Below, in pieces: positions 40,853 to 45,701 of a stretch of 45,701 nucleotides of DNA (position 1 is the stretch's first letter; each line of letters begins with the position of its first letter). The stretch covers positions 1 through 45,701 of the forward strand of contig JAYFRC010000074.1 in assembly GCA_034926415.1 (NCBI GenBank), written 5' to 3'. The DNA is from JAYFRC01 sp034926415. Lineage in GTDB: Bacteria > Bacillota > Clostridia > Oscillospirales > Oscillospiraceae. The position numbers and the translations under genes are program-made. The notes under the pieces are model-generated. The model had not been told where the DNA came from. It did no database searches and saw only the letters and a list, made by a program, of their open reading frames with translations.

Positions 40853-41611
40853 ATGGAAAAATTTAACAGACATGGAGGCAAGGTATCGATAAGCGTCGTA
40901 TGTATAATCCTCGGACTGCTTTTCGCGATGCAGTTCAAAGGCGTCAGGGCCAACAGCACCACGGATAGCCTTAATACGACGCGCGCCCAGACGCTTCAGG
41001 AGCTGCTCAATGAAGAGCGGGAGAGCAACGAGAAGCAGAAGACGCAGATAGAAAGCCTTGAAAAGGAGCTCGCCATCTATCGCGATGCCGCCAGCAGCGA
41101 TGAAAGCAACGACGAACTGATGGCGCGCATAAGCGAGCTCGAGATGGAAGCCGGGCTGACCGACGTTTCCGGAGAGGGCGTAGAGGTCGTTCTCAACGAC
41201 TCTAAGGCCGCCGACACAACGGGCGACGAGGCCGATTATCTCATACACGACAGCGACATCCTGTCGGTAATAAACGAGCTCCGCGACGCGGGCGCGGAGG
41301 CGCTTTCGCTGAACGGAAACCGTATTCTCGCCACGTCGGAGGTGCGCTGCAGCGGCTCTGTAGTCACGATAAACGGAACGCGCACCTCGGCTCCGTTCGT
41401 CATAGACGCCATAGGCGACAGCGATACGATGTTCAACGCACTGATGATGCGAAACGGAGTGGTGGACGTGCTGAAGCAGTGGTCGATACAGGTTGACGTA
41501 ACTCAGCTCGACGATATACTTGTTCCTGCGTACAGCGGAAGTATTGAGTATAAATACGCGCATACGCTTACGGAGCAGGATCTTGAAAAAGAAACGGAGG
41601 CGGCCGGATAA
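40853..41611 (+). CDS. DUF881 (YlxW/YlxX-like) protein
   Basis: 252 residues. One membrane segment (about 13-30) leads to a coiled coil (about 40-80) and the DUF881 domain (about 95-240), with V-S-G-E-G-V-E-V-V-L-N-D, the L-I-H-D-S-D-I-L-x-V-I-N-E-L-R-x-A-G-A-E-A-L-S-L-N-G and G-S-V-V-T-I-N-G motifs. These proteins accompany ftsQ, sbp and ftsZ in Firmicutes; their role is unknown. It overlaps the next gene by one base (TAATG). Confidence 0.9.
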   Translation: MEKFNRHGGKVSISVVCIILGLLFAMQFKGVRANSTTDSLNTTRAQTLQELLNEERESNEKQKTQIESLEKELAIYRDAASSDESNDELMARISELEMEAGLTDVSGEGVEVVLNDSKAADTTGDEADYLIHDSDILSVINELRDAGAEALSLNGNRILATSEVRCSGSVVTINGTRTSAPFVIDAIGDSDTMFNALMMRNGVVDVLKQWSIQVDVTQLDDILVPAYSGSIEYKYAHTLTEQDLEKETEAAG

Positions 41612-42003
41612 TGTATGCACTTGTGGGGCTGCTGATAGGTGTTATAGCAGGCTTTCTGATGCCGTGGAGCATACCTGCGCAGTATTCCATATACGCGGCC
41701 GTTGTGCTGCTCGCGGCCATGGACGCTGCCGCAGGCGGAATAAACGCGAGGCTGAGGCACCGATTCAAGCCTGACCTTTTTATCTCGGGAGCCATCGGAA
41801 ACGGCGCGATAGCGGTTTTCCTTACGTATATAGGTGAGCGTTTGGGCATATCTCTCTACCTCGCCGCGGTGGTGGTTTTCGGTACCAGATTGTTTCAAAA
41901 CTTCGGAGAAATCCGGCGCGAACTATTGACGGTGAGACGAAACCGTAATACAATAAAACAAATACACGATATTGAGGGGAATACCCCTTCAGATAAGGAA
42001 TGA
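41611..42003 (+). CDS. sbp: Small basic protein (Sbp, DUF1290)
   Basis: 130 residues with three or four membrane segments. Family motifs: P-A-Q-Y-S-I-Y-A-A-V-x-L-L-A-A-M-D-A-A-x-G-G, then F-I-S-G-A-I-G-N, and the C-terminal F-G-T-R-L-F-Q-N-x-x-x-I-R-R. It is a conserved neighbour of ftsZ in Firmicutes, of unknown function. Its start shares one base with the DUF881 stop. Confidence 0.92.
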   Translation: MYALVGLLIGVIAGFLMPWSIPAQYSIYAAVVLLAAMDAAAGGINARLRHRFKPDLFISGAIGNGAIAVFLTYIGERLGISLYLAAVVVFGTRLFQNFGEIRRELLTVRRNRNTIKQIHDIEGNTPSDKE

Positions 42004-42042
42004 CTACCACTCGTTGTACGGGCGGATAAGGGAGGAAAAACA

Positions 42043-43212
42043 ATGCCAATCTCGTTGGATGCAGGCCCCGAGAGCGTTGTCAGCATAAAAGTCATAGGTG
42101 TCGGCGGCGGCGGCAACAATGTCGTAAACCGCATGGTAAAAAGCGGAACAAAGGGCGTCGAGTTCGTCGCCATAAATACGGACAAGCAGGCACTTTCGGT
42201 ATCGAGCGCTACATACAAAATACAGATAGGCGAGAAGCTGACGCACGGACAGGGCGCCGGCTCTAATCCCGATATAGGCCGCAAGAGCGCGGAGGAAAAC
42301 CGCGCCCAGATAGCCAAGGCGCTTGAAAAAACCGACATGGTGTTTATAACCGCCGGCATGGGCGGCGGCACCGGCACAGGCGGAGCGCCGATAGTGGCGG
42401 ACGTCGCGCGCGAGGCAGGCATACTTACCATCGGTGTCGTTACGAAGCCTTTCGCGTTCGAAGGGCGCAGGCGCATGGTGCAGGCCGAGCAGGGCATCGA
42501 GGATCTCCGCCAGAAGGTTGATTCCCTCGTCATAATCCCCAACGAGCGGCTCAAGCACGCGACCGACCAGAAGATAACTTTCGCCAACGCGTTCGAGATA
42601 GCGGACGATGTGCTGCGCCAGGCGGTGCAGAGCATCTCCGACCTTATCAACGACACGGGCTTTATAAACCTCGATTTTGCGGACGTCACGTCTATAATGC
42701 AGAACGCGGGGCTTGCGCATATGGGCGTTGGACGCGCCTCCGGCAAAAATAAGGCCGAGGAAGCGGCGCGCATGGCTATTTCCTCTCCGCTGCTTGAAAC
42801 TTCGATAGATGGCGCCATGGGCGTTCTCGTCAACGTTACAGGCTCAATGGATATAGGTCTCGAGGAGGTCGAGCAGGCGGCGACGCTGGTCCAGCAGGCT
42901 GCCAATCCCGAAGCGCTCATAATCTTCGGAGCTACCTTTGACGAAACTCTTGAAGACGAGATAAGGGTTACCGTTATCGCCACCGGATTTGACGATAATA
43001 AACCTCCCGTCACTTCGACGCCGTTCACCAAGGCCGCAGAAAAGGTCGAAGCCAAGACTGCGGAACCGGAAAAGCCGGGGGAGAAAAAGGCCGAGACGCA
43101 GGGCGACAGGCTGCTGAAGCTTGCGTCCGAGGAGCCCGGCAAGACAGAGGATCCAGAGGACGAAAAGCGCTTCAACGATATTCTTGAAATTTTCAAAAAA
43201 AAGGATTATTAA
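42043..43212 (+). CDS. ftsZ: Cell division protein FtsZ
   Basis: 389 residues. It begins with K-V-I-G-V-G-G-G-G-N-N; the tubulin signature GGGTGTGGAP is near residues 107-116, followed by the T7-loop N-x-x-F-A-D-V segment. A variable linker (about 325-370) is rich in Glu, Lys and Pro, and a short conserved C-terminal peptide ends D-I-L-E-I-F-K-K-K. It forms the Z-ring. The start has GGAGG upstream. A terminator follows, closing the dcw cluster. Confidence 0.97.
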   Translation: MPISLDAGPESVVSIKVIGVGGGGNNVVNRMVKSGTKGVEFVAINTDKQALSVSSATYKIQIGEKLTHGQGAGSNPDIGRKSAEENRAQIAKALEKTDMVFITAGMGGGTGTGGAPIVADVAREAGILTIGVVTKPFAFEGRRRMVQAEQGIEDLRQKVDSLVIIPNERLKHATDQKITFANAFEIADDVLRQAVQSISDLINDTGFINLDFADVTSIMQNAGLAHMGVGRASGKNKAEEAARMAISSPLLETSIDGAMGVLVNVTGSMDIGLEEVEQAATLVQQAANPEALIIFGATFDETLEDEIRVTVIATGFDDNKPPVTSTPFTKAAEKVEAKTAEPEKPGEKKAETQGDRLLKLASEEPGKTEDPEDEKRFNDILEIFKKKDY

Positions 43213-43236
43213 TCCGAAAAAATTGAAAAAGTTTTG

Positions 43237-43268
43237 AAAACAGCGCGGATTTTCCGCGCTGTTTTTTT
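43237..43268 (+). terminator. Rho-independent terminator after ftsZ
   Basis: AAAACAGCGCGGA (43237-43249) pairs with TCCGCGCTGTTTT (43253-43265), loop TTT, with a T-run (43262-43268). Confidence 0.93.
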
Positions 43269-43412
43269 CTGCTTTTTTCTCGGATTTTTCCTCGTTTTCA
43301 TTGCGCGTTTTATGAAATAATAGAAAAAGCGAAAATATTTTCATGTATTTTTGAGAAATACCGCGCCGCGCCGCGCTGTGGCAAAATAAAACGGCACGCG
43401 TTCCTAAATTTA

Positions 43413-43467
43413 GTCCGCCGCATTGCTTCCCAAACGGAAATAGTAATGTAGCCGCCAAGCGGCGGAC
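43413..43467 (+). repeat. Inverted repeat upstream of spoIVB
   Basis: GTCCGCCGC (43413-43421) and GCGGCGGAC (43459-43467) are perfect complements separated by 37 bases, ending just before the spoIVB ribosome binding site. The rest of 43269-43412 is AT-rich with no gene; no sporulation sigma-factor promoter could be assigned with confidence. Confidence 0.5.
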
Positions 43468-43488
43468 AAAAATGAAAGGAGCGATCAG

Positions 43489-44556
43489 ATGGATGAAAAG
43501 GGAAGCAATAGGGAAAAATTTCCAAAAATTGCCGCGCGCTGCGGAATCGCTTTGCTGCTATGCTGCGCGATGTGCCAGAGCGCAGCCGCGGACGACGGAG
43601 CGGCCGAAGCCTCGCGGTCTATAAGGGCCGTGGTACCGGTCGGACAGACGGTCGGAATAAAGATGTATTCCGAAGGATTGCTTGTCGTTGAGCTAAGTCA
43701 GGTGGGCGGTGAAGAGTCGCCGGCCAAGACGGCCGGACTTCGCGTGGGCGATTTCATCGTAAGCGCGGACGGAGAGAAGCTTAAAACTGCGGAACAGCTT
43801 GCGGCAGCCGTTTCAAAGGGCACCGGAGCGCCGATGGAAATCAAATATACGCGAAACGGCAAGACTATGAGCGTCAATGCGGTTCCTGCGCGCGATGGCG
43901 ACGGGGAATACAGACTTGGCGCGTGGGTGCGTGACAGCATGGCCGGAATAGGCACGGTGACTTTTTACGACGAGGATACGGGCGTGTTCGGAGCTCTCGG
44001 CCACGGTATAACAGACATGGATACCTCGCTGCTGATGCCGCTTTCGTCGGGAAGCATACTTGACAGCACGGTAACAGCTGTAAAGAAAGGGAAAATTGGA
44101 ACTCCGGGACAGCTTAAGGGCGATATAAACTCCGGGGACGTCATGGGCTCAATAACCTGCAATACTAGCTTCGGCGTTTTTGGCACGTCCGACGGAGCGT
44201 TCTGCGACGGACAGGCCGTTCCGGTGGCCTCTGACGGCGAAGTTCACACCGGAAAGGCGGTTATACTCTCCAACATCGACGGGGACGAGACAAAAGAATA
44301 CGAGATAGAAATATTGAAGCTGATGCCCGACGCCAGAGACGGGCGCGATATGTTGATACGCATAACTGATGCAGGACTCCTTGCAAAAACAGGAGGGATA
44401 GTCCAGGGTATGTCGGGCAGTCCGATACTACAGAATGGGAAAATTGTCGGAGCGGTGACACATGTTCTTGTGAATAACCCCGCCGAAGGGTACGGCATAT
44501 TGATTTCGAACATGCTTGACGAGGTTTTACCGAATGTGACAGAAAATGCATCATAA
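43489..44556 (+). CDS. spoIVB: SpoIVB serine peptidase
   Basis: 355 residues. An N-terminal hydrophobic signal-anchor (about 15-33) is followed by a PDZ domain (about 60-130; A-G-L-R-V-G-D-F-I-V-S-A-D-G) and a chymotrypsin-like SpoIVB domain with the catalytic His in G-A-L-G-H-G-I-T-D (about 170) and the catalytic Ser309 in G-M-S-G-S-P. It is made in the forespore and signals to the mother cell by cleaving SpoIVFA, which triggers sigma-K activation. GAAAGGAG precedes the ATG. spo0A follows in its usual partnership. Confidence 0.95.
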   Translation: MDEKGSNREKFPKIAARCGIALLLCCAMCQSAAADDGAAEASRSIRAVVPVGQTVGIKMYSEGLLVVELSQVGGEESPAKTAGLRVGDFIVSADGEKLKTAEQLAAAVSKGTGAPMEIKYTRNGKTMSVNAVPARDGDGEYRLGAWVRDSMAGIGTVTFYDEDTGVFGALGHGITDMDTSLLMPLSSGSILDSTVTAVKKGKIGTPGQLKGDINSGDVMGSITCNTSFGVFGTSDGAFCDGQAVPVASDGEVHTGKAVILSNIDGDETKEYEIEILKLMPDARDGRDMLIRITDAGLLAKTGGIVQGMSGSPILQNGKIVGAVTHVLVNNPAEGYGILISNMLDEVLPNVTENAS

Positions 44557-44594
44557 ATGCCAAAAACCCCCGATTATGTCACACTTTAAGAAAT

Positions 44595-44602
44595 TTGTCG
44601 AA
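44595..44602 (+). promoter_or_regulatory. 0A box (Spo0A binding site) upstream of spo0A
   Basis: TTGTCGAA contains the conserved TGTCGAA core of Spo0A boxes and sits 121 bases before the spo0A ATG, downstream of spoIVB. It suggests autoregulation. The exact spo0A promoter could not be assigned. Confidence 0.6.
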
Positions 44603-44723
44603 CGAAATTTGCCATAAAATGCCAGCTTTTTATTGCATATTCTGTCGCGTTATGCTACCTTAATGATGTTGGCACAGAGCTCTTTGTTGCACAGCAAAAA
44701 TCGAATAAGGGGTAGGATAAGAC

Positions 44724-45485
44724 ATGGACATGAGGAAAATCAGGGTCATGTTGGCGGACGCCAACGACGAATTCCGCACGTTTATTGCATCGGCGTTTGA
44801 GGCGTCGGGACAGTTCGAGGTAGTCTCTTCCGTTGGAGACGGGAACGAGGCTGTCAGGCTAGCGCAGGAAAATAGACCGGATGTGCTCCTGCTCGATATT
44901 GTACTCCCGGGACTCGACGGACTCGGGGTGCTGGACAAACTAGCGGACAGCGGGATAAAGACAATGGTGGTCTCAAGCTTTATCGGGGATAAAGCCGTCA
45001 GCGATGCCATGGGACGCGGAGTATGCTATTATATGCCGAAGCCATGCGACACCGAATCACTTATGACGCGCGTGCGTCTCGCCGCAGGGGACGGGGACGA
45101 GGAGCGCCCGGTGCGCTACGAGGACGCGGCGCTCGAGACTATGATAACGTCTATAATCCATGAGATAGGCGTTCCGGCGCATATAAAAGGCTATCAGTAT
45201 CTGAGAGAGGCAATTTTGATAGCGGTCGACGATATGGACGTCATCAATGCGGTGACAAAGGTGCTCTACCCCGAGGTTGCAAAGCGTTATTCGACAACTC
45301 CGTCGAGAGTCGAGCGCGCAATCCGCCACGCGATAGAGGTTGCATGGGATCGCGGAGACTTGGAGACACTCCAGAAATTTTTCGGCTATACCGTAAGCAA
45401 CACAAAGGGCAAACCCACGAACAGCGAATTCATCGCCATGATAGCAGACAGGCTCGTGCTCCAGAGAAAGGGACGCAGTGCATAA
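44724..45485 (+). CDS. spo0A: Sporulation master regulator Spo0A
   Basis: 253 residues. The receiver domain (1-120) has acidic pocket D12 and D15, phosphoacceptor D58 in L-L-L-D-I-V-L-P, Ser85 and Lys106 in P-K-P. The DNA-binding effector domain (about 145-250) includes H-E-I-G-V-P-A-H-I-K-G-Y-x-Y-L-R, T-P-S-R-V-E-R-A-I-R-H-A-I-E-V-A-W and N-S-E-F-I-A-M-I-A-D. When phosphorylated it starts sporulation. ATG 44730 is an equally possible start; both follow GGGGTAGGAT. Confidence 0.97.
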   Translation: MDMRKIRVMLADANDEFRTFIASAFEASGQFEVVSSVGDGNEAVRLAQENRPDVLLLDIVLPGLDGLGVLDKLADSGIKTMVVSSFIGDKAVSDAMGRGVCYYMPKPCDTESLMTRVRLAAGDGDEERPVRYEDAALETMITSIIHEIGVPAHIKGYQYLREAILIAVDDMDVINAVTKVLYPEVAKRYSTTPSRVERAIRHAIEVAWDRGDLETLQKFFGYTVSNTKGKPTNSEFIAMIADRLVLQRKGRSA

Positions 45486-45550
45486 AAGCACATTGTTGTC
45501 CCGGCAAAACCTTAAAACGGAATACAGGCGTCGCATTTAGCGGCGATTTA

Positions 45551-45584
45551 CCCCGGCGCGCTCAGCGCGCCGGGGATTTGTTTT
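45551..45584 (+). terminator. Rho-independent terminator of spo0A
   Basis: CCCCGGCGCGC (45551-45561) pairs with GCGCGCCGGGG (45565-45575), loop TCA, followed by ATTTGTTTT. Confidence 0.88.
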
Positions 45585-45588
45585 GTGC

Positions 45589-45617
45589 TTGCCAAACGAA
45601 ACGGAATATAGTACAAT
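45589..45617 (+). promoter_or_regulatory. sigma-A-type promoter of the TSCPD-domain gene
   Basis: TTGCCA (45589-45594), a 17-base spacer and TACAAT (45612-45617), about 30 bases before the ATG at 45649. Confidence 0.65.
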
Positions 45618-45648
45618 TATGCCTTATAAAAATAAAAAGGAGCTTTTC

Positions 45649-45701
45649 ATGAAATACGAATATACTCCGCACGGAGTTTGCTCGCGCCGTATGACGATAG
45701 A
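45649..45701 (+). CDS. TSCPD-domain (TIGR03905-type) protein, N-terminal fragment
   Basis: ATG 45649 follows AAAAAGGAGC; about 17 residues are visible before the window ends. The start M-K-Y-x-Y-T-P-x-G-V-C-S-R matches the N-terminus of a small Cys-containing family with a TSCPD motif near its C-terminus. Function unknown. Only the first segment can be judged, so the call is tentative. Confidence 0.6.
   Translation, partial: MKYEYTPHGVCSRRMTI

Noticed and set aside
41895..43196. Minus-strand 433-codon frame opposite ftsZ
   Set aside because: The frame is the exact antisense of ftsZ and has the Ser/Pro-rich sequence expected of such shadows.
43296..43360. Sigma-F/G-like elements upstream of spoIVB
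   Set aside because: Candidate -35 and -10 motifs are imperfect and wrongly spaced (22 instead of about 18 bases).
1..45701. tRNA, rRNA, CRISPR, prophage or transposase genes
   Set aside because: None could be recognised; no clustered repeats with regular spacers and no transposase-like proteins.

Overview
The window looks like a chromosomal segment of a spore-forming, meso-DAP-type member of the Clostridia, with an Oscillospiraceae-like flavour. The support is spo0A, spoIVB, yqfC/yqfD and ylbJ, a Firmicutes-type dcw cluster (mraZ to ftsZ with sbp and a DUF881 gene), YlmH, YqzL, MutS2 and HPr with Ser46, a T-box riboswitch, and moderately high GC with Shine-Dalgarno-led genes. The taxonomic placement is inference from gene content only. 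No rRNA, tRNA, CRISPR array, phage or insertion sequence was found.

Layout. (1) 1-5424: the tail of a beta-keto acid cleavage enzyme, a 3-hydroxyacyl-CoA dehydrogenase, an ABC exporter, and ylmH / DUF896 / XpaC-like genes, closed by a perfect terminator. (2) 5506-8796: a promoter, a T-box leader with a Trp (UGG) specifier, and trpXYZ, a predicted tryptophan ABC importer. (3) 8824-10595: a membrane-anchored aminoacyl-phosphatidylglycerol synthase-like protein. (4) 10594-13262, minus strand: DUF1294, a NifU-like scaffold, the GGGtGRT protein and a DsrE-family protein. This is a compact, poorly understood Fe-S/sulfur-type cluster with its own terminator and a palindrome over its promoter. (5) 13285-14809: asnS. 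(6) 14868-28803: sporulation and housekeeping genes (ylbJ on the minus strand; then yqfC, yqfD, phoH, ybeY, a hypothetical gene, era, yqzL, recO, a membrane protein, mutS2, ptsH, uvrC, rsmD, coaD and a coiled-coil protein). (7) 28804-43268: an AT-rich gap, then the dcw cluster mraZ-rsmH-ftsL-pbp-murE-mraY-ftsW-murG-murA-ftsQ-DUF881-sbp-ftsZ, which lacks murF and murD. (8) 43413-45584: spoIVB and spo0A, followed by the start of a TSCPD-domain gene that runs off the window.

How it works together. Most of the window serves envelope growth, division and sporulation. The dcw block makes lipid II and the divisome, MraZ probably controls it through boxes near its own start, and the SpoIVB/Spo0A pair at the end supplies the sporulation signal and master regulator. 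The T-box-trpXYZ unit senses uncharged tRNA-Trp to control tryptophan uptake. The least explained unit is the minus-strand NifU-like/GGGtGRT/DsrE cluster, the best candidate here for an undescribed system. Its proteins carry paired cysteines suited to sulfur or Fe-S chemistry, but the reaction is unknown.
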